Below, piece after piece: positions 16,505 to 25,194 of a stretch of DNA of 64,000 bases. Position 1 is the first letter of the stretch; every line of letters begins with the position of its first letter. The position numbers and the translations under genes were made by a program. The notes under the pieces were generated by a model. It did no database searches, was not told where the DNA came from, and saw only the letters and a program-made list of their open reading frames with translations. The stretch spans positions 39,969-103,968 of the IMG/VR virus record IMGVR_UViG_3300048834_000096, one strand, 5' to 3'. The stretch is from a virus.

Positions 16505-17623
16505 ATGAAATACACAATCTTAGAAAATGATCAGCATAAGCGTCTAGTATCAGACGAATACAACTTCGTGTTTGATAAACAGTCGGGTTATTTTGCTCGT
16601 TGGGGCAAAACCACAGCAGATGACCCGAAATATTCACCTTTCGGTCCTGAGATCCTCGACCTAGAGGTGTCAACTGTTTGCCATGGTACAGATCAGGGAC
16701 CATGCAAGCACTGTTACAAGTCAAATATCCCCAAGGGTGAGCAAATGTCGTTTGACACATTCAAACAGATATTCGACTCAATGCCTAAGACACTGACCCA
16801 GATCGCATTCGGAATCGGGGATATGGATTCGTGTACCGATTTGGTTAAGATGTTTGAGTATTGTCGAGCACATGGCGTTGCACCTAACATCACCATAAAC
16901 GGATATGGGCTCACAGATGAGTGGGTGAAGATTTTGGGTGAGTATTGTGGTGGCGTTGCAGTTAGTCTGTACCATGATAAGGACGTTTGTTACGATGCAA
17001 TTCAGCTACTAAGCAAGGCTGGCATTCACCAATGCAACATTCACCAAGTCGTATCGGTTGAAACTTTGCAAAAGTGTCATGATCTAATTGAGGATGCCGC
17101 TACGGACGAGAGGTTAGTCAAACACTTGAAGGCCGTAATGTTCCTTACTCTAAAACCCAAGGGCAAGCGAAATGGAATGAATATCGTTAAGGATGTTGCC
17201 AAGTACAAAGGTCTTATTGACCATGCTCTTGACCGTGAGGTACAACTTGGATTCGATTCTTGCACTGCTCCTATTTTCCTGTATTCTATGAAGAATGATA
17301 AGAACTTCGATCGTTATGCCGAGATGGCCGAGTCGTGTGAATCTGGGTTGTTCTCTAGTTATATCAATGTGGATGGTGTTTATTGGCATTGTTCATTTAC
17401 TGAGGATCAACCTGGTTGGTCTGGTGTAAATGTTCTTGGTAAGAAGGACTTTATGGAAGTTTGGAACGATCCTGAGACACTTCGTTTTCGCAAGAAATTG
17501 ACTGAGCAGGAACACCCGCATATTTGTGGTGATTGCAGACTTTGTCCAGTATATGATTTGTATCATGGTGATATTGGTAATGCATCTGACACTATATACC
17601 GACCAATTTTAAAGACATTGTGA
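16505..17623 (+). CDS. Radical SAM protein with C-terminal SPASM-like Cys cluster
   Basis: The protein has 372 residues. Cys59, Cys67 and Cys70 (VCHGTDQGPCKHCYKSN) form a Cx7CxxC variant of the radical SAM cluster. A GIGDMDS segment follows as a SAM-binding-like motif. The C-terminal WHCSF and CGDCRLCPVY provide the extra Cys residues typical of SPASM/twitch domains, found in enzymes that modify peptides or proteins. Three small proteins sharing an N-terminal Ser-rich motif follow directly, and they are candidate substrates by inference. The ATG lies 21 nt after the tRNA. Confidence 0.8.
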   Translation: MKYTILENDQHKRLVSDEYNFVFDKQSGYFARWGKTTADDPKYSPFGPEILDLEVSTVCHGTDQGPCKHCYKSNIPKGEQMSFDTFKQIFDSMPKTLTQIAFGIGDMDSCTDLVKMFEYCRAHGVAPNITINGYGLTDEWVKILGEYCGGVAVSLYHDKDVCYDAIQLLSKAGIHQCNIHQVVSVETLQKCHDLIEDAATDERLVKHLKAVMFLTLKPKGKRNGMNIVKDVAKYKGLIDHALDREVQLGFDSCTAPIFLYSMKNDKNFDRYAEMAESCESGLFSSYINVDGVYWHCSFTEDQPGWSGVNVLGKKDFMEVWNDPETLRFRKKLTEQEHPHICGDCRLCPVYDLYHGDIGNASDTIYRPILKTL

Positions 17624-17693
17624 ATGAACAGGCATCAAAAGTGTGAGCAAAAATTAAGAAGTAAATGTAGTTGTTTTGTTATGGAGACGACAT

Positions 17694-18131
17694 ATGAAAG
17701 TTAGAATGGGTTTTGTAAGTAATAGTTCTTCTTCAAGTTTTATTATGGGTATCCGAATTAAAGATGAAAAGCAACATCTTTTGGATATCTTGAGTGACTC
17801 AAAACCAATTCCGGATAGAGCAGTAGTTAAGAAGATTTGTCAGAAGGCATACTGTAATATGCCCGGCGTCATTGATTATATTGTGGATGAAGCGCATGAG
17901 GTTAAACGATATATCAAGGATAATTACGATTTTGATAAAGAAATTCATACTGTTGGTGAGGTTTATGGTTCTCAGTTGGAGTCAGCAATGGAGCAGAATA
18001 AAGATATGATTTTTTATTTGGTTCGTGTCTCAGACGAAAGTGGTGGTGTTGGTTCAGAATTACGAAGTGAAATTGGTTGTTTTGATAACCTATTCTCTGA
18101 GGATTTTGTAACCTTTACCGTTGAGGATTGA
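17694..18131 (+). CDS. Unknown protein with N-terminal GFVSNSSSSSF motif (1 of 3)
   Basis: The 145-residue protein starts MKVRMGFVSNSSSSSFIM at ATG 17694 (GGAG at 17683). The rest is charged and has no known domain. The MK(I/V)RxGFVSNSSSSSF leader is known from many unrelated uncharacterised bacterial and phage proteins, as if it were a processing or modification tag, but its role is unknown to me. Three tandem copies follow the radical SAM gene. Confidence 0.7.
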   Translation: MKVRMGFVSNSSSSSFIMGIRIKDEKQHLLDILSDSKPIPDRAVVKKICQKAYCNMPGVIDYIVDEAHEVKRYIKDNYDFDKEIHTVGEVYGSQLESAMEQNKDMIFYLVRVSDESGGVGSELRSEIGCFDNLFSEDFVTFTVED

Positions 18132-18132
18132 T

Positions 18133-18633
18133 ATGAAGATTCGATGTGGTTTTGTGAGTAATAGCTCTTCCTCAAGTTTTATTGTCATAAGTCCCGGGTG
18201 GTTGGAGTGGTCTGATGATGTATTCGCTGGTCAAGAATTAGTTTTGGGTGATTCTGGTGAATGTGAATTTGGGTGGACAAATCGCAAATATGATTCGATA
18301 TACGACAGATTAAACTTCGCTAAAATCCAAGCTAGAATGATGGGTAATGCAACTAACTTTAGATTTGAATCCGTTGATTCTAAATTTGGTCACAAAGTAT
18401 TGATAGATGTTCTTAGAGGTGAGATGACCTTTGAGTACGTACTAGATATGGTTATAAAACGGCACACCGGAGCTAGTTCTATTACTTGGAATTTACCAGA
18501 TTCTGCGTATATCGACCATCAATCTAGTGCTACCGAAGGAGAAAACACAAAGATGTTTAGTGATGAAACTACACTAAAAGATTTCTTATTTGGGTCTGGG
18601 TCGTTTATTCAGGGTGGGAACGATAACGAATGA
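18133..18633 (+). CDS. Unknown protein with N-terminal GFVSNSSSSSF motif (2 of 3)
   Basis: The 166-residue protein starts MKIRCGFVSNSSSSSFIV at ATG 18133, one base after the upstream stop. Beyond the shared 17-residue leader its body (WLEWSDDVFAGQELV, later HTGASSITWNLPDSAY) is unrelated to the other two. The leader is therefore conserved separately from the cargo. Confidence 0.7.
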   Translation: MKIRCGFVSNSSSSSFIVISPGWLEWSDDVFAGQELVLGDSGECEFGWTNRKYDSIYDRLNFAKIQARMMGNATNFRFESVDSKFGHKVLIDVLRGEMTFEYVLDMVIKRHTGASSITWNLPDSAYIDHQSSATEGENTKMFSDETTLKDFLFGSGSFIQGGNDNE

Positions 18634-18896
18634 AAATTAGAATGGGGTTTGTTAGTAATTCCAGCTCAGCTAGTTTTGTGGTTAAACTAGCTGATATAAC
18701 TGACGAGCAGTTGGTTGGGTTGATGCAGGCGACATACGCATACGGAACTCAACAATATAAGGGTGATAGTTGGGATATCAATATTGTTGGTGATGAACTT
18801 CATGGTTCGACTTCCATGGATAATGGTGATTTGAGGGAGTGGATGGATAAATTAGAAATAGATGCATCTAAGTTTATCTGGGAAGATTGGTCATAA
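18630..18896 (+). CDS. Unknown protein with N-terminal GFVSNSSSASF motif (3 of 3)
   Basis: The 88-residue protein starts MKIRMGFVSNSSSASFVV and overlaps the previous stop by 4 nt. It has one Ser-to-Ala change within the motif. The remainder (LADITDEQLVGLMQATYAYG) is acidic with no recognised domain. Confidence 0.7.
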   Translation: MKIRMGFVSNSSSASFVVKLADITDEQLVGLMQATYAYGTQQYKGDSWDINIVGDELHGSTSMDNGDLREWMDKLEIDASKFIWEDWS

Positions 18897-18941
18897 AATC
18901 AAGTAGTTGGAATAATAATATCATGTAAATTGGTTATCCTG

Positions 18942-18947
18942 TATAAT
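18942..18947 (+). promoter_or_regulatory. Possible weak promoter (-10 TATAAT only)
   Basis: TATAAT is preceded by CCTG, as at 15719, but no -35 hexamer lies at a normal distance. It is in the gap before the gene at 18980, so a middle-type activator-dependent promoter is possible. Confidence 0.35.
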
Positions 18948-18979
18948 AACATTATAGTTTGTTATTTGAGGTAAAGGTC

Positions 18980-19714
18980 ATGCAATTTACATGGGGTTTT
19001 GGTTGTGCTAATGTTGCTAAGACAATTAACACCATGATTAAGTATAAGTCTGGTGGTTGGACTAGCTTTAAGCAACAATCATACGTATCTAGTCGGTTGC
19101 TTCCGGTTGCGGATGCTGCCTTTCCTCGTGATGCCGCAAATGCTAAAATGTTTGGTGTTGAACTTCATGATGGTGAATTTGGCATGATCCTGGAGGGTTA
19201 CACCAAGTGGGCTGATTATGGTAGAAAATCTATTCGTCGTTCTGGCTGGTTTTATGTTATGGACGATACCGGAGTCCTAAGAAAATATAAGCTTGGGTAT
19301 CGTTATGAAGACAATGGTAATTTCAGCGAACCAGATTCCGCCAAAACTAAACTCGAGTGGCAGCGGCCGCCTGGTATCAAGATTGACGTGTTTGAACCAC
19401 CCCCTGCAGTGGTGTCTAAGTCTAAATTTATCGGTAATGAGGGTGAGAGGGTCAATACTACCGTTATCTTGAAACGGGTCATTGATCGTGGTATTGGTGA
19501 TTTTGGGCGAATGTATCTTTCTGTATTTGAAACCAATGAAGGTAATGTGATTATGTATCACAATTGCCTTCGTGGTGGTTTGGAGGGAAATACGTATAAC
19601 GTCAATTTCACGGTGAAGAAACACATACTTACTTATAAAAATGAAAAAGTAACAGTTGCATCACGAATGGGTTTCTCTACCAACCAAAAACTATTGAATA
19701 GGATTGCTGCATAA
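18980..19714 (+). CDS. Unknown 244-residue protein
   Basis: It starts at ATG 18980 (MQFTWGFGCANVAKTIN) behind GAGGTAAAGG. It is basic and mixed alpha/beta, with a WADYGRKSIRRSGWFYVMDD segment and a Pro-rich RPPGIKIDVFEPPP linker near residue 135. No family is recognised. The stop overlaps the next ATG (TAATG). Confidence 0.55.
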   Translation: MQFTWGFGCANVAKTINTMIKYKSGGWTSFKQQSYVSSRLLPVADAAFPRDAANAKMFGVELHDGEFGMILEGYTKWADYGRKSIRRSGWFYVMDDTGVLRKYKLGYRYEDNGNFSEPDSAKTKLEWQRPPGIKIDVFEPPPAVVSKSKFIGNEGERVNTTVILKRVIDRGIGDFGRMYLSVFETNEGNVIMYHNCLRGGLEGNTYNVNFTVKKHILTYKNEKVTVASRMGFSTNQKLLNRIAA

Positions 19715-19893
19715 TGGATGAAAATGACCTTGTTTATCGTCTAAGGAAGCGGGCCGAAATCCGGCGCCAAATTCCAACTAGGAAAAGTGTTCAAGAAGGA
19801 GAACCAGATCGAATTGCTGATCTTCTAGAAGAGGCAGCAAATGAAATTGAGTGGCTTAGAGAACGAATTGATTCAGTTCCAACCTGGTACTAA
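19714..19893 (+). CDS. Unknown 59-residue helical protein
   Basis: The ATG at 19714 overlaps the upstream stop and opens a 59-codon frame: MDENDLVYRLRKRAEIRR, then ADLLEEAANEIEWLRERID. The second half looks like a coiled coil with a C-terminal PTWY. Similar short DLLxEAAxEIExLR proteins are common in phages. The function is unknown. Confidence 0.6.
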   Translation: MDENDLVYRLRKRAEIRRQIPTRKSVQEGEPDRIADLLEEAANEIEWLRERIDSVPTWY

Positions 19894-19896
19894 AGT

Positions 19897-21168
19897 ATGA
19901 TACTTAAAATTCTTAATGAACTAGCAGCAGACAACTCACGCCTAGCCAAGGAGGCAATTCTTAAACGAGAGAAGAACAATCAATTACTAAAGGATACGTT
20001 TAAAGCTGCGTATGATCCTTTCATCAACTATTGGATCAAAAAGATTCCGCCATACAAGTGTAGAGAGGATCAGGGGCTAGATTGGGCCCTTAAATCCCTA
20101 TACCCATTGGTGTCTCGAGAATATACAGGAAACAAAGGTATTGAGTATTTTGGCGCATTACTGAGCTGCATCAATGTAGATGATGCAGAAGTAATTGAGC
20201 GTGTTATTGAACGAGACCTAAAGTGTGGTGTTGGTATCCCCACAATCAATAAGATCTGGCCTGGTCTTATTCCGACCTTTGATGTTATGCTTGCCCATAG
20301 TGATACATCTGGTATCAAGTACCCCGCATATGCACAAGTAAAAAAAGATGGAATGCGGTGTCATCTTCATTATGATGGCAAGAAAGCAACTGCCTGGTCT
20401 CGAAACGGAAAACAAATTGAATTGCTTGGTAAGTTTGATTCCTATGCTAAGGGTGTCATGCAATCAGGTCAGACGTTTGATGGTGAGATTGTTTTCTACA
20501 AAAATGGAAAACCTCTAGATAGAAAAACATCCAATGGTTTGGGAAACAAAGCCATTCGAGGAACCATTTCTGAGGTTGAAGCTGAGATGGCTCGATTCTG
20601 CGTTTGGGATAACGTAGATTTCACCAGTAAGAAACCATATAAGGATAGACTGCAAAGTCTGATGGATGTATTGGAATTTGAATCTGATCTTGATTGTAAC
20701 ATTGATGAAAATAAGTTTTTTATTGTAGAAACAGTTGAAGTAAATAACGAAAAAGAGGCGACAGACTTCTACAATAAGTGCATTAGTAATGGGGAAGAGG
20801 GTGCTGTTCTTAAAAATATTAATTCAGTGTGGGTTCCTAGGCGCACTAAAGACCTTGGGAAAATCAAGGCTGAGGAAGAGGCCGACCTAGTTGTGGTTGG
20901 GTGGAAAGAAGGTAAAGGTAAATTTATTGGGCAAGTTGGTGCTCTTGATTGTGAAACTTCTGATGGTATTGTCTCCGTCAATGTATCTGGATTTACTGAT
21001 GATGTTCGGTTGACACTTGGAGATTCTACAATTGACAAGATCATTACTGTCAGGTATAATCAAAAGATACAGGATAAATTTACCGGGAAGTGGTCGTTGT
21101 TCTTACCTCGATTTGTTTGTTTCCGTGAGGATAAGGATGTTGCCAATTCGTTTGGAGAACTTAAATGA
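19897..21168 (+). CDS. 30: ATP-dependent DNA ligase (gp30-like)
   Basis: The adenylation motif KKDG (Lys149, in YAQVKKDGMRC) is followed by SRNG, FDGEIVF (motif III), EEGAVLKN (motif IV) and LGKIKAE (motif V). It seals nicks in replication and recombination. At 423 residues it is shorter than T4 gp30 (487) but has the whole catalytic core plus an N-terminal DNA-binding part. It starts at ATG 19897, 3 nt after the upstream stop. It heads the DNA polymerase block. Confidence 0.93.
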   Translation: MILKILNELAADNSRLAKEAILKREKNNQLLKDTFKAAYDPFINYWIKKIPPYKCREDQGLDWALKSLYPLVSREYTGNKGIEYFGALLSCINVDDAEVIERVIERDLKCGVGIPTINKIWPGLIPTFDVMLAHSDTSGIKYPAYAQVKKDGMRCHLHYDGKKATAWSRNGKQIELLGKFDSYAKGVMQSGQTFDGEIVFYKNGKPLDRKTSNGLGNKAIRGTISEVEAEMARFCVWDNVDFTSKKPYKDRLQSLMDVLEFESDLDCNIDENKFFIVETVEVNNEKEATDFYNKCISNGEEGAVLKNINSVWVPRRTKDLGKIKAEEEADLVVVGWKEGKGKFIGQVGALDCETSDGIVSVNVSGFTDDVRLTLGDSTIDKIITVRYNQKIQDKFTGKWSLFLPRFVCFREDKDVANSFGELK

Positions 21169-21521
21169 GTAAAAATAAACATAATGAGAGAACTATAGTT
21201 GGACAAACTGCTGAACTAGTTGCTGCCGCATATTTTAGCGAACGAGGATGCATTATAAATTGGCCAAGGTCACTAAAAAATCCTGGATATGATTTTATTG
21301 CCGAAAAGGATGGCCATTTGGCAAAGGTTCAGGTTAAGGGGGGATCTAAATTTACTAATGGCTCGACACCATATGTTGGGTGTGGTAGGGTCAATCCAAA
21401 TTTATGTGACGTTGTTTTTGTGTACCATGTTATAACGAAACAGGGTCGTTTATATCCTTCGAGAAGGTGCCCTAAAAAGGATTCCTTTCCTAGAGTATCC
21501 TCAAGTATGTTTGATATTTAG
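21165..21521 (+). CDS. Small PD-(D/E)xK nuclease-like protein (possible homing endonuclease)
   Basis: The 118-residue sequence has GQTAELVAAAYFSERG with a helix-borne Glu, then GYDFIAEKDGHLAKVQVKGG, the D...(E/Q)xK core of PD-(D/E)xK nucleases. This size and motif order occur in the I-Ssp6803I-like intron endonuclease group as well as in small resolvase-like nucleases. Its place directly before a split, intron-containing polymerase gene makes a free-standing homing endonuclease a reasonable guess, not a proven one. It overlaps the ligase gene by 4 nt. Confidence 0.6.
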   Translation: MSKNKHNERTIVGQTAELVAAAYFSERGCIINWPRSLKNPGYDFIAEKDGHLAKVQVKGGSKFTNGSTPYVGCGRVNPNLCDVVFVYHVITKQGRLYPSRRCPKKDSFPRVSSSMFDI

Positions 21522-21532
21522 TGGGGGTGGTT

Positions 21533-22987
21533 TTGAAATTTTACATAGGGGCGTGGCAGTACGGAAATAGAATTTTTTATCGCGGTATAGAGAATGGGAG
21601 AAAGGTCACACTCAAGGATTCTTTCTCTCCTTCTCTTTTCGTTCGTGCTAAGAAACATTCGGATTGGGTTTCTCTGTATGGTGATCCTTTAGCTGAGGTA
21701 TCATTCACTGATATTAATGAGGCAAAAGACTATGTTAAACAGTATGAGGGTGTAGAAGGATTTGAGCTTCATGGAATGACTCAGTTTCAATATCAGTATA
21801 TTAATCAGCATTTCCCGGATGAAGTCCAATATGACACGAAGCAGATGAACATTCAGTCTTTGGATATAGAATGTGCTTCGGAGCTAGGTTTTCCTAACAT
21901 TGAAACAGCCAATGAAGAAATCCTGCTAATAGCATTGACAGACAGAACTAGCAGAAAGTCGGTTGTGTTTGGTTCTAGGTCATACACACCAACTGCAGAT
22001 AGTGATATCCAATTTGAGTATAAGTTATTCAAAGATGAATATTCCATGCTAAGGGGGTTTGTTGAGTACTGGCAGGCGAATTATCCAGAAATTGTAACTG
22101 GTTGGTCTATTGATGTATTTGACTTTCCATATCTAGTCAACCGAATCGCTCGTGTAATGGATGATGATTGGGTTAAGAAATTATCTCCATTTGGTGTTAT
22201 TCAAGAGAGAAAGGTTGAGATTAGAGGCAAAGAGGTGCAGACCTATGAGATTTTGGGTGTTACTCAGTTAGACTATTTGACGTTGTATAAGAAATTCACC
22301 TATACATCTCAGGAGTCGTATTCACTAGATAACATTTCATCAATTGAGTTGGGTGAGAAGAAGGTTGAAAACCCATATGCGACGTTCAAGGACTTCTACA
22401 GCAAAGATTGGAATCGATTCGTTGAATACAACTGTAAGGATACGGTTCTGCCTTTAAAGTTGGATGATAAAATGCAATTGATTGATTTGGTTATCTCGAT
22501 TGCATATCAGGCAAAATGTAATATTAGGGATGTGTTCGGTCCTGTCAAGACCTGGGATGTGTATATCTACAACTATCTATCTAAACAAAAGATAGCTATC
22601 CCACCACAATCAAAGAGAAGTAGTAGGGAATTCGAGGGTGCCTATGTAAAGGATCCAATTCCTGGCATGTATGGGTGGGTGGTTTCTTTCGACTTTGCTT
22701 CTCTATACCCAAATATCATTCGCCAATGGAACATGAGTCCAGAAACCATCACTTCAACTATAGTTGATATGAACGTAGATAAAATGGTTGATATGAATGA
22801 GTATCCTAGAGATGGTGAGGTCTCTGTTGCTGCTAATGGATCAACGTATTCTATTGGTAAAGAGGGCATTTTGCCGAAATTGATGTCTGAGATGTTAGAT
22901 GGTAGAAAAGGTGCTAAAAAGGAGATGCTCAGGCTTGAAGATGAATTTCAGAAAATAGTTAGTGAAATAAACAGGAGAAATACGTAG
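21533..22987 (+). CDS. 43A: DNA polymerase gp43, N-terminal part (gp43A)
   Basis: This is the family B polymerase N-terminal half: 3'-5' exonuclease with SLDIECAS (Asp111, Glu113), WSIDVFDFPYL and YNCKDT, followed by palm motif A SFDFASLYPN (Asp387). The frame ends at TAG within the fingers, before motif B. TTG 21533 behind GGGGTGG gives MKFYIGAW, matching the T4 start MKEFYI; GTG at 21521 or 21527 are alternatives. Motifs B and C lie in the separate gene at 23303. Split gp43 genes are known in some Aeromonas T4-like phages. Confidence 0.9.
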   Translation: MKFYIGAWQYGNRIFYRGIENGRKVTLKDSFSPSLFVRAKKHSDWVSLYGDPLAEVSFTDINEAKDYVKQYEGVEGFELHGMTQFQYQYINQHFPDEVQYDTKQMNIQSLDIECASELGFPNIETANEEILLIALTDRTSRKSVVFGSRSYTPTADSDIQFEYKLFKDEYSMLRGFVEYWQANYPEIVTGWSIDVFDFPYLVNRIARVMDDDWVKKLSPFGVIQERKVEIRGKEVQTYEILGVTQLDYLTLYKKFTYTSQESYSLDNISSIELGEKKVENPYATFKDFYSKDWNRFVEYNCKDTVLPLKLDDKMQLIDLVISIAYQAKCNIRDVFGPVKTWDVYIYNYLSKQKIAIPPQSKRSSREFEGAYVKDPIPGMYGWVVSFDFASLYPNIIRQWNMSPETITSTIVDMNVDKMVDMNEYPRDGEVSVAANGSTYSIGKEGILPKLMSEMLDGRKGAKKEMLRLEDEFQKIVSEINRRNT

Positions 22988-23028
22988 AACAATATAAATC
23001 ATATCAGATAACTAGAGTTCAACTAAAT

Positions 23029-23364
23029 GTGCCTAATAATGGTTATTTAGTCGTTTTTGAAAATTTTATCTTTGACTCAGTTCACACATTCAACACTCTC
23101 TTGCCTGAGTTTCCGACATTAGCACAAAGAACGTTGGATTCCAAATTTCTTCCTCATTTTAATATGTCGTCAGAAAGAAATAGTTTTTGCAAGAAATATG
23201 AAGGAATGTCATACTCTAAATTAGGAATTAGGTTGGTCAGAGTAGATGAATTTGTTGGTAATGTTGATGGTTCGATAATTATAAAGAAAGGAGGCAACGA
23301 AAATGGAAATTCACTCAATGACTTTAGATCAGCTTTTAATGAGAAAACGAGAACTAGAAGCTAG
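23029..23364 (+). CDS. Uncertain ORF in the gap between the two polymerase genes
   Basis: A frame is open from 22966 to 23364 across the gap between gp43A and gp43B. It has no ATG; GTG 23029 gives 111 residues (MPNNGYLVVFENFIFDS). It overlaps the start of gp43B by 62 nt in another frame. Relative to gp43A it is the -1 frame, so a frameshift just before the TAG at 22985 would extend gp43A by about 126 residues. No family is recognised. It may be an eroded inserted gene. Confidence 0.35.
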   Translation: MPNNGYLVVFENFIFDSVHTFNTLLPEFPTLAQRTLDSKFLPHFNMSSERNSFCKKYEGMSYSKLGIRLVRVDEFVGNVDGSIIIKKGGNENGNSLNDFRSAFNEKTRTRS

Positions 23365-24626
23365 AATTTCTTCATTGAATAATAAGCAAATGGCATTAAA
23401 AATCCTTTAAATGCAGAGGCGGTAGAAAGTGATTTCTACACGAAAACTCCGAGAATTCGGTGAAACTCCAGACCGGACAATACCGAGCCGAGCCCTATTT
23501 GGGAAGGTGTAACGACTAACCGCAAGGTGTAAACTCAAGTGAGTTGAAGCACGGAGCATCTCTATGAGATGATGATATAGTCTGTTCTGCATAGGAATAT
23601 GCAGCTATATGGGTATAAATTAACGACTTATACTAAACACAAAAGGCCAACTCTGCGTATGGTGCGGTTTCAAATGCTGGGTTTAGGTATTACGACATTC
23701 GTATTGCTGAGGCAATTACTCTAACTGGTCAGGCATCAGATAAGTTTCTCGAAAGAGAACTAAATATATTCTTAAACAAGGCTCTAAAAACTGAAGATGT
23801 TTCTTATGCAATTTATTTGGACACAGATTCAGTATACCTAAATCTACAATCGCTAGTAGATAAGCACTGTGCAGGTAAGAACATCAAGGAAACAACAGCA
23901 TTTTTGGATAAGTTTTGTGAAGATGTGCTGCAGAAGGTGGTGCAGAAATCCGTAGATAAAATGTTCTCTTATTGCAATTGTCGAACCAAGACAATGAATG
24001 CTAAGAGGGAGGCGATTGCATCCAAGGGACTATGGGTATCTAAGAAAAGGTATGCATTATTGGTTCATAACTCTGAGGGGGTTGAGTACGATCCGCCAAA
24101 ACTAAAAATTATGGGGTTAGATATTGTTAGATCATCAACACCACACACTATTAGAGCCATCTTAAAGGATTCGTTGAAGTTGATGTTCGAGAAGTCCGAG
24201 AAGGATCTGCAAAAACATATAACTGAGGTTCGAGGGAAGTTTATGCAAATGCCACCTGAGGACATAGCGTTTCCTCGTGGGGTAACAGACCTAGAAAAAT
24301 GGAGTTTGGGTTCTGGTAGATACAAATCAGGTACACCCATTCATGTTCGAGGATCTATTTTATATAACTCTCACTATGCCAATAAGGATATACCACCAAT
24401 TGCAAATTCGGATAAGATACGATTCATATATTTGAAATTACCGAACCCAATTAAAGAAGATGTCTTAGCTGTACCTGCAGGAATATCATTCCCAGATGCT
24501 ATTAAAGGGTATATTGATTACGATACCCAATTTGAGAAGACATTTCTAAAACCTCTAGAGGGTTTGGCTGTTGCAGCTAAGTGGAAGTTAGAGGAGCAGT
24601 CGTCGTTAGAGGACTTTTTCGGATAA
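23303..24626 (+). CDS. 43B: DNA polymerase gp43, C-terminal part (gp43B), intron-interrupted
   Basis: Exon 1 is 23303-23407 (35 codons, ending KQMALKIL) and starts at ATG 23303 behind a near-perfect AAAGGAGG. Exon 2 is 23646-24626. After splicing, motif B reads KQMALKILANSAYG and motif C YLDTDSVYL (residues 94-97), followed by SKKRYALLVH and the thumb PKLKIMGLD. The C-terminal SLEDFFG resembles the clamp-binding tail of T4 gp43. The joined product has 361 residues; with gp43A this totals about 845, near T4's 898. Both halves are needed for a complete active site. Confidence 0.88.
23408..23645 (+). ncRNA. Group I intron in the DNA polymerase gene
   Basis: The 238-nt insertion has group I hallmarks: R element GGTGTAACGACTAACC and S element GATATAGTCTG, whose GACTA and TAGTC form P7. 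P2-like (GTAGAAA/TTTCTAC) and P8-like (AACTC/GAGTT) hairpins are also present. P1 pairs exon CCTTT with AGAGG and puts a U-G wobble at the 5' splice site after 23407. The last intron base is G23645. Splicing joins KIL to ANSAYG in frame, in phase 0. There is no internal ORF, so it depends on an outside endonuclease or is immobile. Confidence 0.9.
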
Positions 24627-24862
24627 TGAAGAGATGGGTCAAATCATTGTGGTTAGTAACACCCGAGGAATTTGAGAATCTTCCTAGGAATTTAATACTT
24701 ACTGCTATAGACGGCACTAAACATATTGTTAGTGATTTGGCTCGTGGCCCAGCTGGCCCAGCTGATTTTCGGTTTGGTGTTACGGCCTATGGTCTTACTG
24801 AGGAAGGTGCGACCGCTCAGGGATTTAGTGAGGAATTTTTATTGATGGTTCTGAATAGTTGA
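24626..24862 (+). CDS. Unknown 78-residue protein
   Basis: The ATG at 24626 overlaps the polymerase stop (TAATG) and gives MKRWVKSLWLVTPEEFENLP, then DGTKHIVSD and a Gly/Ala-rich RGPAGPADFRFGVTAYGL. No family is recognised. The start is fixed by translational coupling. Confidence 0.5.
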   Translation: MKRWVKSLWLVTPEEFENLPRNLILTAIDGTKHIVSDLARGPAGPADFRFGVTAYGLTEEGATAQGFSEEFLLMVLNS

Positions 24863-24865
24863 AAT

Positions 24866-24894
24866 TTGTAATATAATAACAAGTGAATTATACT
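24866..24894 (+). promoter_or_regulatory. Sigma70-like promoter, TTGTAA-17-TATACT
   Basis: TTGTAA at 24866-24871 and TATACT at 24889-24894 are 17 bp apart. An overlapping TATAAT at 24872-24877 may be a second -10. It drives the gene at 24954. Confidence 0.6.
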
Positions 24895-24953
24895 ATATCA
24901 TGATGAATAGTTCATCAGTGATTTGAAAATTACTTTTATTTTAAGGAGATAGT

Positions 24954-25172
24954 ATGGCAAAAGCAAAATATACAGTTCGTCGAGTTAAGGGTATGGGTTC
25001 TTCTTTACCGAAGGCTCTTCGTGAGGCTACGTTTAAGAACTATGAGCAGGCTCGTTCCGCGGTTCGTAAGTATATTCGTACTACACGTTCGTATGATTCA
25101 GCTGCAGAATCTACGTTCAACTATTCAAATCCTCGTATCAACCAGTACGGCTTCACTATCGTTCGTGGCTAA
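24954..25172 (+). CDS. Small very basic protein
   Basis: The 72-residue protein starts MAKAKYTVRRVKGMG behind an optimal TAAGGAGATAGT. It is rich in Arg and Lys (ARSAVRKYIRTTRSYDS) with a C-terminal NQYGFTIVRG. Its own promoter, strong ribosome site and following terminator make it a monocistronic, highly expressed early gene. The pattern suits a nucleic-acid- or polymerase-binding protein, but no family is recognised. Confidence 0.65.
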   Translation: MAKAKYTVRRVKGMGSSLPKALREATFKNYEQARSAVRKYIRTTRSYDSAAESTFNYSNPRINQYGFTIVRG

Positions 25173-25194
25173 TCAAAGAGCCATAAAATAATAA

